Of a stretch of 64,000 nt of DNA, positions 9,321 to 18,926 are shown in pieces. A program made the position numbers and the translations under genes. Positions within the stretch are counted from its first letter, which is position 1. Each line of letters begins with the position of its first letter. Under the pieces are notes generated by a model. It was not told the origin of the DNA. It searched no databases and was given only the letters and a program-made list of their open reading frames with translations. Source of the DNA: Aquitalea aquatilis (GTDB lineage: Bacteria; Pseudomonadota; Gammaproteobacteria; Burkholderiales; Chromobacteriaceae); NCBI RefSeq assembly GCF_005155025.1, contig NZ_CP039731.1:2418001-2482000 (forward strand), given 5' to 3'.

Positions 9321-10835
9321 ATGACACCCATTTCCACCGGGTCCGAATGGACCTTCGACCTGATCGAAGAATACGACCGCGCAATCCGCAAGATCGCAGT
9401 GGATGAATTCCAGCTGGACGTCTATCCCAATCAGCTGGAAGTGATTACCGCCGAACAGATGATGGATGCCTACTCCTCGGTCGGCATGCCGGTGAACTAC
9501 CATCACTGGAGCTTCGGCAAGCACTTCGTTTCCACCGAAAAAAGCTACAAGCGTGGCCAGATGGGCTTGGCCTACGAAATCGTCATCAACTCCAGCCCCT
9601 GCATTGCCTATTTGATGGAAGAAAACTCCATGACCATGCAGGCGCTGGTGATTGCCCACGCCGCCTATGGTCACAACAGCTTCTTCAAGGGCAATTACCT
9701 GTTTCGTGCCTGGACCGACGCCTCGGCCATTGTCGACTATCTGGTATTTGCCAAGTCCTACATCAGCAAATGCGAGGAGCGCTATGGCATCGACGAGGTG
9801 GAGATGCTGCTGGATTCCTGCCATGCGCTGATGAACTATGGTGTGGATCGCTACAAGCGGCCGCAGAAGCTGTCACTGGCCGAGGAGCAGGCGCGGCAGG
9901 TGGAGCGCGAACAGTATCTGCAGATGCAGGTCAACGACCTGTGGCGCACCATTCCCAAGCGCGACAAGGACGATGCCAATCGCGAACCGCAACGTTTTCC
10001 GGCCGAGCCGCAGGAAAACCTGCTGTATTTCATCGAAAAATCCGCGCCCTTGCTGGAACCGTGGCAGCGCGAGCTGGTGCGCATCGTGCGCAAGGTGGCG
10101 CAGTATTTCTACCCGCAACGCCAGACTCAGGTGATGAACGAGGGCTGGGCCACGTTCTGGCACTACACCATTCTCAACCGCCTGTACGACAAGGGGCTGG
10201 TGACCGATGGCTTCATGATGGAGTTTTTGCAGAGCCACACCAATGTGGTGTATCAGCCGCCGGTGACGGCGCGCTGGTATAACGGCATCAACCCCTATGC
10301 CCTGGGTTTTTCCATGTACCAGGACATCAAGCGCATCTGCGAAGCGCCCACGGACGAGGACAAGGCCTGGTTTCCCGATCTGGCCGGTACCGACTGGCGC
10401 AGCTCGCTGGAATTCGCCATGAAGAACTTCAAGGACGAAAGCTTTATTTCACAATACCTTTCGCCCAAGCTGATTCGCGATTTCCGCATGTTCTCCATTC
10501 GTGACGACGACCATGAAGACAAGCTGGAAGTGTCGGCCATCCATGACGAAAGGGGCTATCGTGACATCCGCAGCAAGCTGGCCGAGCAATACAACCTGGG
10601 CTCGCGTGAGCCGAACATTCAGGTGTGGTCGGTCAATGTGCGGGGTGATCGCAGCCTGACCTTGCGCCATACCATGCACAATCGCCGTCCGCTGGACGAG
10701 GGCAGTGCGCAGGAAGTGCTCAAGCATGTGGGACGGCTGTGGGGCTTTGATGTCCGGCTGGAAAGCGCAGACAACGACGGTGCGGTCACGCAGAGCTTCG
10801 AGGTGAAATCCAGTCTGGAATTACAGCGGCTGTAG
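9321..10835 (+). CDS. spoVR: SpoVR family protein (YcgB-like)
   Basis: A 504-aa cytoplasmic protein of the SpoVR/YcgB family, near the usual length of about 510. The N-terminal block with DVYPNQLEVI and the MPVNYHHWSFGK segment, and the central NEGWATFWHY motif, are family hallmarks. The HxxxxxH-like and NEGxAxxxH elements resemble metal-hydrolase sites, but no activity is established. In Bacillus the founding member affects spore cortex formation; in proteobacteria the gene accompanies prkA and yeaH. The ATG follows AAGGGGAATGCAGC, 32 bp after yeaH. It ends 5 bp before the convergent hmuV stop codon, with no terminator visible between them. Confidence 0.94.
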   Translation: MTPISTGSEWTFDLIEEYDRAIRKIAVDEFQLDVYPNQLEVITAEQMMDAYSSVGMPVNYHHWSFGKHFVSTEKSYKRGQMGLAYEIVINSSPCIAYLMEENSMTMQALVIAHAAYGHNSFFKGNYLFRAWTDASAIVDYLVFAKSYISKCEERYGIDEVEMLLDSCHALMNYGVDRYKRPQKLSLAEEQARQVEREQYLQMQVNDLWRTIPKRDKDDANREPQRFPAEPQENLLYFIEKSAPLLEPWQRELVRIVRKVAQYFYPQRQTQVMNEGWATFWHYTILNRLYDKGLVTDGFMMEFLQSHTNVVYQPPVTARWYNGINPYALGFSMYQDIKRICEAPTDEDKAWFPDLAGTDWRSSLEFAMKNFKDESFISQYLSPKLIRDFRMFSIRDDDHEDKLEVSAIHDERGYRDIRSKLAEQYNLGSREPNIQVWSVNVRGDRSLTLRHTMHNRRPLDEGSAQEVLKHVGRLWGFDVRLESADNDGAVTQSFEVKSSLELQRL

Positions 10836-10839
10836 CGGA

Positions 10840-11616
10840 TCAGCGCGTACCGTGCGGGACAAAGGCCCGGATGCTGGCATCCGGGCTGATCAATTCAGCC
10901 AGCCGGATGCCGTAAATGGCCTCCAGCCGCGCCTGCTGCATGATGTCGGCGGTGCGGCCAAAGGCGATGCTGCAGCCATCCTGCAGCAGCAAGACCCGGT
11001 CGGCATGGCGCAGCGCCAGGTTCAGGTCGTGTACCACCGCCACCACGCCGATGTGCAAGTCCTGCGCCAGCCGCCGCCATTGCGCCATCTGGCTGTCGGC
11101 AATGGCGAAGTCCAGCGCGGCCGTGGCCTCATCCAGCAATAAATAGCGTTCCGGCTGTGTGGATGCCAGTAGCTGGCACAGTGCGCGTGCCAGGTGGGCG
11201 CGCTGCGCCTCGCCCCCGGACAGGCTGTCGAGCCGGCGTTGCGCCAGTGCGCTGGTGTCGGTCAAGGCCAGCGCCTGTTCTATAGCTGCCGCCTGCTGGC
11301 CGGGAGCAGCAAAATAACTGCCGGCCGCGACCAGCTCGTTCACCCGCCAGCCGGATGGAGCAGCTGCCTGCTGCTCCACCACGGCGCGCAGGCTGGCCAG
11401 ACGGGCCGGGCTCATGCCAGCCGTATCCTGCCCGCCCAGCCAGACGCTGCCGCTGTCGGGACGCAGATAGCCCGACATCAATTGCAGCAGGGTGCTCTTG
11501 CCCGCGCCGTTGGGGCCAAGGATGACGCACAACTCGCCGGGCACGGCCTGTAGCGAAACCTGCCATAACAGTCGCTTGCTGGCACGCTGCAAACATACCT
11601 GCTCCAGCTCAAGCAC
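10840..11616 (-). CDS. hmuV: Hemin/iron ABC transporter ATP-binding protein
   Basis: A 258-aa cytoplasmic ATPase that powers the FecCD/BtuC-type permease encoded just upstream. Walker A GPNGAGKST, signature LSGGEAQR, Walker B LLLDEAT and the H-loop VVHDLNLA are all present. Sequence and context fit HmuV (haem) or a close FecE/BtuD relative. The GTG at 11616 was chosen because it follows AGGAGTCAAAC and begins VLELEQVCLQ as in the family; it overlaps the permease gene by 8 bp. No periplasmic binding protein or receptor gene is next to it, so those would be encoded elsewhere. Confidence 0.88.
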   Translation of the reverse strand: MLELEQVCLQRASKRLLWQVSLQAVPGELCVILGPNGAGKSTLLQLMSGYLRPDSGSVWLGGQDTAGMSPARLASLRAVVEQQAAAPSGWRVNELVAAGSYFAAPGQQAAAIEQALALTDTSALAQRRLDSLSGGEAQRAHLARALCQLLASTQPERYLLLDEATAALDFAIADSQMAQWRRLAQDLHIGVVAVVHDLNLALRHADRVLLLQDGCSIAFGRTADIMQQARLEAIYGIRLAELISPDASIRAFVPHGTR

Positions 11617-12583
11617 GGTTTGACTCCTGTTCTCGTCGTAACAGCCACAGAAAAAACGGGGCACCCAGCAGACTGGTGATGACGCCAACCGGCAATTCCG
11701 CAGGGGCCAGCAGGCTGCGTGCCAGCCAGTCGGCGCTGACCGTCAGCCAGGCACCCAGTAGTGGAGACGCCAGCAGCAGGCGGCGGGCGTCGCTGCCGGT
11801 CAACAGCCGGGTCAGATGCGGTGCCAGCAGGCCGACAAAGCCGATCATGCCGCAGCTGGATACCACCACGCCGGCGGCGATGGAGGCAAGGCAGACGACC
11901 AGCCATGCGCCACGGCGAATGTCAAAACCCAGATGAAACGCGGTGGCTTCACCCAGTTGCAGGGCATTGAGCAAGCGCCAGTGGCGGAACAAGCCCAGCC
12001 AGACCAGCGGCGTGGCCAGCAGCAACAGCCAGGCCTGCGGCCATTCAGCATTGGCGAAACTGCCCATCAGCCAGAAGGTGATGCTGCGCAGGGCACCATC
12101 CGGCAGGGTGGTGATCAACAGCGTCAGCAGACTGCCCAGCAAGGCTGCGATGGCCACGCCGGACAGGATCAGCCGGCTGCCATTGCCATTGGGCGAGGCC
12201 AGCAGGCGAATCAGCCACAGCGTCAGCAGACTGCCGGTAAAGCCGGCCAGCGAAACCGGCAAGATGCCGGCGCCCAGGCTGAGTGCCAGTGCGGCGGCCA
12301 GTGCCGCTCCGCTATAGATGCCCAGCAGGCCCGGTTCGGCCAAGGGATTGCGGAAGCGTGCCTGGATGGCGGCTCCGGCGCTGCTCAGCAGCATGCCGCT
12401 GCAGATGGCGACCAGCAGACGTGGCAGGCGTAGCTGCAGCAGTAGCTGCAGTTGCAGCGCCGGCAGTGTTTGATTGCCATGCAGCATGGCCCAGACAATG
12501 CCGCTGCCGTGCAATAGCGAAGCGAGGCAAGTCAGTAGCAGGGCAGCCAGCAGGCACTGGCAGAGCAGGGAGAGGCGGATCAT
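11609..12583 (-). CDS. hmuU: Hemin/iron-siderophore ABC transporter permease (FecCD/BtuC family)
   Basis: A 324-aa inner-membrane permease, typical length for FecCD/BtuC, with about nine to ten hydrophobic segments. It carries the conserved RLPR motif near residue 57, GAAIQARFRNPLAEP and the GMIGFVGLLAPH loop. It imports a haem or Fe-siderophore complex with the HmuV-like ATPase, whose start it overlaps. The start is at the codon giving MIRLSLLCQ, directly after the dapB stop and a GC-rich hairpin at about 12595-12620. Being third in bamE-dapB-hmuU-hmuV is odd, although fur starts a few hundred bp beyond bamE. Confidence 0.87.
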   Translation of the reverse strand: MIRLSLLCQCLLAALLLTCLASLLHGSGIVWAMLHGNQTLPALQLQLLLQLRLPRLLVAICSGMLLSSAGAAIQARFRNPLAEPGLLGIYSGAALAAALALSLGAGILPVSLAGFTGSLLTLWLIRLLASPNGNGSRLILSGVAIAALLGSLLTLLITTLPDGALRSITFWLMGSFANAEWPQAWLLLLATPLVWLGLFRHWRLLNALQLGEATAFHLGFDIRRGAWLVVCLASIAAGVVVSSCGMIGFVGLLAPHLTRLLTGSDARRLLLASPLLGAWLTVSADWLARSLLAPAELPVGVITSLLGAPFFLWLLRREQESNRA

Positions 12584-12627
12584 CAGCAGGGGAAGGGAGC
12601 CAGCCGGGCGGCCGGCTCCCGCAGGCC

Positions 12628-13817
<1,190 letters not shown>

Positions 13818-13837
13818 GAGACTCCGATGGGCTGAGG

Positions 13838-13865
13838 ATTATATTTAACTGGCGGTGTTAGGCAA
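13838..13865 (-). promoter_or_regulatory. Sigma-70 promoter of bamE
   Basis: Read on the minus strand, TTGCCT (13860-13865) and TATAAT (13838-13843) are separated by 16 bp. The perfect -10 lies about 20 bp upstream of the bamE ATG, in the short bamE/fur intergenic region. Confidence 0.75.
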
Positions 13866-13917
13866 AGCCGGAAAAAGGCTTTATCATGCTTCAAAAATCG
13901 ACCTAATTTATATCACG

Positions 13918-14346
13918 ATGAGCAAAGCCAGTCACCTTAAAGATATCGGCCTCAAAGCCACCGGCCCGCGTCTGAAAATTCTCGACCTGTTCGAGATGAC
14001 CGACGATCGCCACCTGTCGGCCGAAGATGTCTATCGCAAACTGCTGGCCGAGAATATCGACATCGGTCTGGCCACCATTTACCGCGTGCTCACCCAGTTC
14101 GAGCAGGCCGGTATTCTGGTACGCCACCATTTCGAATCCGGCAAGGCCGTGTACGAGCTCAACCAGGGTGGTCACCACGACCACATGGTGTGCGTGAAGT
14201 GCGGCAGCGTGATGGAATTCTTCGATCCTGAAATCGAGGCCTTGCAGGATCGCATCGCCGAGCAGCACGGCTTTCGCATTGCCGAGCATGCGCTGTATCT
14301 GTACGGCGAATGCCTGAGCTGCCAGGGCAAAACCGGCAGCAAGTAA
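13918..14346 (+). CDS. fur: Ferric uptake regulator Fur
   Basis: A 142-aa dimeric metal-dependent repressor that binds Fur boxes with Fe2+. The N-terminal winged helix covers about residues 1-85 ([15 protein letters not shown]; the recognition helix follows with [15 protein letters not shown]). The dimerisation/metal domain carries [11 protein letters not shown] and a C-terminal CLSC. The ATG giving [13 protein letters not shown] matches Fur N-termini. Its stop codon shares one base with the aat start. A near-consensus Fur box at 55064 and the hmuUV genes are likely targets. Confidence 0.96.
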   Translation: MSKASHLKDIGLKATGPRLKILDLFEMTDDRHLSAEDVYRKLLAENIDIGLATIYRVLTQFEQAGILVRHHFESGKAVYELNQGGHHDHMVCVKCGSVMEFFDPEIEALQDRIAEQHGFRIAEHALYLYGECLSCQGKTGSK

Positions 14347-15047
14347 TGATTCCCTGGCTCGGACACGAGCTGGTTTTTCCTCCGGTTCGCAGCGCACTGG
14401 CCGAACCGGACGGTTTGTTGGCTGCTGGTGGCGACCTGTCGCCGGCGCGCCTGCTGCTGGGGTACTCCCAGGGCATCTTCCCGTGGTTTTCCGCAGGCGA
14501 ACCCATTTTGTGGTGGTCGCCTTCTCAGCGCATGGTGCTGTTCCCGCCGCAGCTACGCGTCAGCCGTTCGCTGGACAAGACGCTGCGCAATCGCCACTAC
14601 CGGGTGACGCTGGACACCGCTTTCCGACAAGTGATGGAGGCCTGTGCCGCACCGCGCGCCGGGGCTGCCGGTACCTGGATCATCCAGCCCATGGTGGAAG
14701 CCTACTGTCGTCTGCATCAGCTCGGGGCGGCACATTCTTTCGAGGTATGGATGGATGGCGAACTGGTGGGCGGGCTGTATGGCGTGGCGCTGGGGCGGAT
14801 GTTCTATGGCGAATCGATGTTTTCCCACCGTACTGACGCCTCCAAAATCGCCTTTGTCCACATGGCTCGCCACTTGCAGGCGCAGGGCGTGGACATGATT
14901 GACTGCCAGATGCATACCCCGCATCTGGCCAGCCTGGGCGCAACGCTGATTCCAAGGGCCGAATTTATTGCTACTCTGAAGAACAAGACGCTTGAACCCC
15001 AGGCGGACAGCATGTGGAACTATTGTTTCGACCATGAGCCATCGTGA
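14346..15047 (+). CDS. aat: Leucyl/phenylalanyl-tRNA--protein transferase
   Basis: A 233-aa cytoplasmic N-end rule enzyme that adds Leu or Phe from tRNA to N-terminal Arg/Lys of proteins, marking them for ClpS-ClpAP. Family landmarks are [20 protein letters not shown] near residue 20, GIFPWF, and the C-terminal block [16 protein letters not shown]. The length matches the family. It starts within the fur stop codon (TAATG) and overlaps bpt by 14 bp, so the two transferases are translationally coupled. Confidence 0.96.
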   Translation: MIPWLGHELVFPPVRSALAEPDGLLAAGGDLSPARLLLGYSQGIFPWFSAGEPILWWSPSQRMVLFPPQLRVSRSLDKTLRNRHYRVTLDTAFRQVMEACAAPRAGAAGTWIIQPMVEAYCRLHQLGAAHSFEVWMDGELVGGLYGVALGRMFYGESMFSHRTDASKIAFVHMARHLQAQGVDMIDCQMHTPHLASLGATLIPRAEFIATLKNKTLEPQADSMWNYCFDHEPS

Positions 15048-15765
15048 TGCCGGACCGGCGGTTGCCATTCATTTTTATGCCACCGCCCCCTATGCCTGCA
15101 GTTATCTGGACGGTCGCCAGGCGCGCTCGCAGGTAGCCATTCCTGCCGAAGCCATTGATGCCGCGGTTTACAGCCAGCTGGTCCGGCTGGGTTTTCGCCG
15201 CAGTGGTCTGTATACCTACCGGCCTTATTGCGATAGTTGCCAGGCCTGCGTGCCGGTGCGGCTTCCGGTAGCGGCCTTCACGCCCAACCGCAGTCAGCGG
15301 CGCAGCTGGAAGCGCTTGCAGGACATGGAGGTGCGGCTGTTGCCGCTGGAGTTCCGCCAGGATCATTACCAGCTGTACCACGACTATCAGCAGTCACGCC
15401 ATGCCGGGGGCGGCATGGCCGAGGATAATGTGCAGCAGTATTCCGAGTTCATTCTCAAAAGCGGCGTGGATAGCCTACTGGCCGAGTTCCGGCTGGATGG
15501 CGAGCTGAAAATGGTCAGCCTGATCGACCGGCTGGCCGACGGCCTGTCGGCGGTGTACACCTTTTATGATCCGCAGGATGCCCAGGCAGGCTATGGCGTA
15601 TTCAATGTGCTATGGCAGGTGGAGCTGGCGCGGGCCTGGCAGCTGCCCTATCTATATCTGGGCTACTGGATTGCCGATTGCCGCAAGATGGCTTACAAGT
15701 CGCAGTATCGGCCACTGGAGCATTTGCAGGACGGGCGCTGGGTGCCGGCAGCATCGGGAGAGTGA
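15034..15765 (+). CDS. bpt: Aspartate/glutamate leucyltransferase
   Basis: A 243-aa cytoplasmic enzyme of the arginyltransferase (ATE) fold. Bacterial Bpt transfers Leu from tRNA to proteins with N-terminal Asp or Glu, the second branch of the bacterial N-end rule. Cys-rich CDSCQAC near residue 65, FTPNRSQRR and the C-terminal [18 protein letters not shown] block are characteristic. The ATG at 15034 gives the usual N-terminus and overlaps aat. The pair aat-bpt covers both substrate classes. A strong 19-bp hairpin follows. Confidence 0.95.
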   Translation: MSHRDAGPAVAIHFYATAPYACSYLDGRQARSQVAIPAEAIDAAVYSQLVRLGFRRSGLYTYRPYCDSCQACVPVRLPVAAFTPNRSQRRSWKRLQDMEVRLLPLEFRQDHYQLYHDYQQSRHAGGGMAEDNVQQYSEFILKSGVDSLLAEFRLDGELKMVSLIDRLADGLSAVYTFYDPQDAQAGYGVFNVLWQVELARAWQLPYLYLGYWIADCRKMAYKSQYRPLEHLQDGRWVPAASGE

Positions 15766-15773
15766 GGGGGCAG

Positions 15774-15814
15774 GCATGCAAAACAGGCTGACATGGTCAG
15801 CCTGTTTTGCATGC
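15774..15814. terminator. Long perfect hairpin between convergent genes
   Basis: The arms 15774-15792 and 15796-15814 are perfectly complementary (19 bp) around a 3-nt loop. The embedded AAAACAG / CTGTTTT gives T-rich 3' arms in both directions. It lies between the convergent bpt and glycine-zipper lipoprotein genes and is probably a bidirectional terminator. Confidence 0.8.
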
Positions 15815-15834
15815 CGGCTACTGACCAGGTGTGA

Positions 15835-16302
15835 TCAGTAAGGTACCACCCGGTCGTCACCGCCACCGCTCAGCAGGCGTACACGCTGGCCTGCGCTCAG
15901 CGGGATGTCGGCATCCTGCACGATGGAAACCATGCGGCCACTGCCGTCCAGTTTGACAGTCACTTCTAGTGCATTCTTGCTACCCATGCTGCGCTGGGCT
16001 GCCTGGGTGCCGAAACCACCGGCCAGTGCGCCGATGATACCACCGGCGATGGCACCCTTGCCGCCGCCGACATTGCTGCCGGCCAAGCCGCCAAGAGCCG
16101 CGCCGCCCAGTGTCAGCAGCTCATTGTTCTGGCCTTCCATCTTGACGTTGTTGACCGACACCACGGTGCCCAGTTGTACGCTCTGCGCCTGGCGCATTTG
16201 CCCCTTGGAGTAGACGGCGGCGGAATCGGAGGTGGCGCAGCCGGAAAGCAGGCCCAGCGACAGGCTGCCAAGCATTACAAGGCGAGTCATCTTGTTGAAC
16301 AT
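15835..16302 (-). CDS. Outer-membrane glycine-zipper lipoprotein (SlyB/Pcp-like)
   Basis: A 155-aa lipoprotein: the signal peptide ends in the lipobox LLSGC near residue 21. A glycine-zipper 2TM segment of alternating Gly/Ala (GGAALGGLAGSNVGGG and on to GGFG) covers about 75-115. The C-terminal domain carries VTVKLDGSG and the LSAGQRVRLL end. SlyB/Pcp proteins are abundant outer-membrane lipoproteins tied to envelope integrity. The ATG at 16302 follows AGGGAGGATAT. It lies 17 bp downstream of pyrD and is possibly cotranscribed with it. Confidence 0.88.
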   Translation of the reverse strand: MFNKMTRLVMLGSLSLGLLSGCATSDSAAVYSKGQMRQAQSVQLGTVVSVNNVKMEGQNNELLTLGGAALGGLAGSNVGGGKGAIAGGIIGALAGGFGTQAAQRSMGSKNALEVTVKLDGSGRMVSIVQDADIPLSAGQRVRLLSGGGDDRVVPY

Positions 16303-16319
16303 ATATCCTCCCTGGGATG

Positions 16320-17360
16320 TCAATTGCGGGTTTGTTGTTGCAGGTGGCGGGCGATGGCCTGGCTGCACTGCGCGATCAGCGGTGGTCCCTGATAGATCAG
16401 GCCGCTGTACAGCTGTACCAGTGTGGCACCGGCTTGCAGCTTTTCTACTGCATCTTCGCCACTGAGAATGCCGCCTACCCCTATGATGGGCAGGCTGCCG
16501 TCTAGTTCACGCGCCAGCTTGCGGATCAGCGCGGTGGAGCGTTCCCGTACCGGTGCGCCGGACAGGCCGCCTGCTTCGTCCTGCAGCGGGTGGCCGGCAA
16601 TCTCTACCCGCGACAGCGTGGTATTGGTGGCGATGACGCCATCAATCTTGTTGACGGTCAGCAGACGGGCGATGTCGGCAATCTGTTCGTCGTCCAGGTC
16701 CGGAGCGATCTTCACCGCCAGCGGCACATAGCGACCATGTTGGTCGGCCAACTGCTGCTGGCGGGTCTTGAGAGCAGCCAGCAGGCGCGACAGCTCGTCG
16801 CCTTGCTGCAACTGGCGCAGGTTCTTGGTATTGGGCGAGGAGATATTGACCGTGATGTAGCTGGCGTAGGCATAGACCTTGTCCAGGCAGATCAGGTAGT
16901 CATCCACCGCGTTTTCAATCGGAGTAACTGCGTTTTTGCCGATATTGATGCCCAGCACGCCGTTGAAACGGCAGTTGCGCACATTGTCGAGCAATACATT
17001 GACGCCACGGTTGTTGAAACCCATGCGATTGATGATGCCCTGATGTTCCGGCACGCGGAACAGGCGTGGCTTGGGGTTGCCATCCTGTGGGCGTGGGGTG
17101 ATGGTGCCGATTTCCAGAAAGCCGAAGCCCAGCGCCGCCAGCGCGTCGATATGGTCGCCATTCTTGTCCAGGCCGGCAGCCAGACCAACCGCATTGGGAA
17201 AAGTCAGACCCATGGCCTTGACCGGCGCCCGGCTGACCGCCGGAACAGCCAGGCCAAGCAGGCGCAGTTTGTGCGCCTTGTCCAGCAGCTGCAGGGTTTG
17301 TTCGTGGGCGGTTTCTGCGTCAAATCTGAACAGCAGAGGGCGCAGAAGCGGGTAGAGCAT
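16320..17360 (-). CDS. pyrD: Dihydroorotate dehydrogenase (quinone), class 2
   Basis: A 346-aa FMN enzyme that oxidises dihydroorotate to orotate in de novo pyrimidine synthesis, donating electrons to membrane quinones. The N-terminal about 40 residues ([21 protein letters not shown] begins this part) form the membrane-associated helices of class 2 enzymes. FMN/substrate motifs include [18 protein letters not shown], the NISSPNT loop with the catalytic Ser, and the C-terminal [11 protein letters not shown]. Length is normal. An inverted repeat overlapping a -10-like TATACT lies just upstream and may regulate it. Confidence 0.96.
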   Translation of the reverse strand: MLYPLLRPLLFRFDAETAHEQTLQLLDKAHKLRLLGLAVPAVSRAPVKAMGLTFPNAVGLAAGLDKNGDHIDALAALGFGFLEIGTITPRPQDGNPKPRLFRVPEHQGIINRMGFNNRGVNVLLDNVRNCRFNGVLGINIGKNAVTPIENAVDDYLICLDKVYAYASYITVNISSPNTKNLRQLQQGDELSRLLAALKTRQQQLADQHGRYVPLAVKIAPDLDDEQIADIARLLTVNKIDGVIATNTTLSRVEIAGHPLQDEAGGLSGAPVRERSTALIRKLARELDGSLPIIGVGGILSGEDAVEKLQAGATLVQLYSGLIYQGPPLIAQCSQAIARHLQQQTRN

Positions 17361-17379
17361 GAGCGTCTCCGGAATGAAT

Positions 17380-17403
17380 TTGCCCGCTAGTATAACCGGG
17401 CAA
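17380..17403 (-). promoter_or_regulatory. Inverted repeat over the putative pyrD -10 region
   Basis: TTGCCCG (17380-17386) and CGGGCAA (17397-17403) form a perfect 7-bp inverted repeat around a 10-bp spacer. Read on the minus strand, the spacer region contains TATACT (17389-17394), about 30 bp upstream of the pyrD ATG. This is either an operator over the promoter or a hairpin at the start of the transcript. No good -35 was seen. Confidence 0.4.
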
Positions 17404-17453
17404 TGGCCCTGAGCCGAAGCACCATGGTCAAATCCACGCCCGCTTACGCTGCT

Positions 17454-18044
17454 TCAGAGTATCTGGCAGGCTTCGTCAAAACCAAAGCGCGGTGCGCGCG
17501 CATGCAGCTTGCCGGCCTCGCCATAGCCCAGGTTGATCAGGAAATTGGACTGGCAGCGGCCATCAGCAAAAAACTCGCCATTCACCCCGGCATTGTCAAA
17601 ACCCGACATCGGGCCGCAGTCCAATCCCAGCGAACGTGCCGCCATGATCAGGTAGGCACCTTGCAAGGTGCTGTTGCGGGCGGCGGTGGCGGCAATGGCG
17701 GCATCGTTGCCTTCAAACCAGCTCTTGGCGTCGGCATGTGGAAACAGCCGTGGCAAGTGCTCATAAAATTGCATGTCTTGCGCCACGATCACGCACACCG
17801 GAGCGGCCATGGTCTTCTCTACATTGCCTTCCATCAGGAAGGGGCGCAGCCTTTCCTTGGCCGCCGGGGTCTTGAGGAAAACGAAGCGGGCTGGCGAGCA
17901 GTTGGCGCTGGTGGGGCAGAGCTTGAGCAGGTCAAACAGCTGATGCAGGGTGTCATCGCTCACCGGGCGTTGCTGCCAGTGGCTGTGACTGCGGGCATTG
18001 TGAAACAGCTGTTCCAGCGCAGTGGCGGATAGCGGGGTGGTCAT
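17454..18044 (-). CDS. Nitroreductase family protein, RutE/HadB-like
   Basis: A 196-aa FMN-dependent oxidoreductase of the RutE subgroup (malonic semialdehyde reductase / probable NADPH dehydrogenase in the Rut uracil pathway). The core shows CPTSANCSPARFVFL near residue 43, AQDMQFYEHLPRLFPHAD and the GLDCGPMSGFDNAGVN motif. No other rut genes are nearby, so a general quinone or nitro-compound reductase role is equally possible. It is separated from pyrD by about 90 bp and lies on the same strand. Confidence 0.85.
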   Translation of the reverse strand: MTTPLSATALEQLFHNARSHSHWQQRPVSDDTLHQLFDLLKLCPTSANCSPARFVFLKTPAAKERLRPFLMEGNVEKTMAAPVCVIVAQDMQFYEHLPRLFPHADAKSWFEGNDAAIAATAARNSTLQGAYLIMAARSLGLDCGPMSGFDNAGVNGEFFADGRCQSNFLINLGYGEAGKLHARAPRFGFDEACQIL

Positions 18045-18079
18045 GGGCTCCTCCTGATTGTTATGGTACGGGCGTCTGA

Positions 18080-18901
18080 CTATTTGCCGGCCGGAACGGC
18101 TGCCGGGGCAGGGGTGGTGGACGGTTGCGATGGCAGCACTTCGGCCTCGTTCTGGTCTTCAGCCAAAACGGTAATGGACACGCGGCGGTTGGTGGCGCGG
18201 CCATCTGGCGTGGTGTTGTCGGCCACCGGCAGGTTTTCTCCCCGTCCTACGGCGACCAGTCTTGCCGGGCTGATGCCGCTTTCCTGGAATAGTCGCACTA
18301 CGCTGCCAGCGCGGGCGGCAGACAGTTCCCAGTTGGACGGATAAGTGGAGGTCTTGATGGGGACGTTGTCGGTAAAGCCTTCCACCCGGATCTGGTTATC
18401 CACCTTGGACAGCAGGGCGGCCATGCCGGACATGATCTGGCGCGACTGGTCGTTGGGTGCAGCCTGACCCACCGGAAACAGCGCCGTATCGCGGATGTCG
18501 ACGGTGATGCCCTTGGGGCTCTGGGTGATGTTGACCTGCCCGCCCTTGACCAGCGGGTCCATCACCTTGGCCAGATCCGCTGCCAGCGAGCCGAGTTTGG
18601 GATTCGGTTCGACATGGTGGTCCCCCGTGATGGCCTTGGCAATCGGCTTGGTCTGGGGGATTTCTATCATGGTATTGGCCCCACCGCTGGGCGGGGTGGT
18701 ATTGATATTGATGGTGGAGCCACTGCGAAAGGCATCGACGATGGCCGAGGACAGTACCCGGTACTTGCCCTCGTTGACCGAGGAAATGGCGTACATCACC
18801 ACGAAAAAGGCGAACAGCAGGGTGATGAAGTCGGCATAGGACACCAGCCAGCGTTCATGGTTTTCGTGCTCTTCTTCCTGACGGCGGCGTCTGCTTGCCA
18901 T
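18080..18901 (-). CDS. motD: Flagellar motor protein MotD (MotB family)
   Basis: A 273-aa stator B-type subunit. The basic N-terminus is followed by HERWLVSYADFITLLFAFF (single membrane helix about 18-40 with the proton-binding Asp of YADF). A plug/linker and a C-terminal OmpA-like peptidoglycan-binding domain follow (about 130-250, with GFTDNVPI and LSAARAGSVVRLF). The EEEHENHERW start is like Pseudomonas MotD, partner of MotC. No motC/motA gene is adjacent: upstream lies an S49 peptidase. The C-terminus is Pro/Ala-rich. Confidence 0.9.
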   Translation of the reverse strand: MASRRRRQEEEHENHERWLVSYADFITLLFAFFVVMYAISSVNEGKYRVLSSAIVDAFRSGSTININTTPPSGGANTMIEIPQTKPIAKAITGDHHVEPNPKLGSLAADLAKVMDPLVKGGQVNITQSPKGITVDIRDTALFPVGQAAPNDQSRQIMSGMAALLSKVDNQIRVEGFTDNVPIKTSTYPSNWELSAARAGSVVRLFQESGISPARLVAVGRGENLPVADNTTPDGRATNRRVSITVLAEDQNEAEVLPSQPSTTPAPAAVPAGK

Positions 18902-18926
18902 GTGTGCTCCGCGATGAGGGCTGTTG

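Noticed and set aside
6109-9384. 1091-codon antisense frame across prkA and yeaH
   Set aside because: An artefact of high GC and codon bias; it spans two well-supported genes and has no ribosome binding site or recognisable domain.
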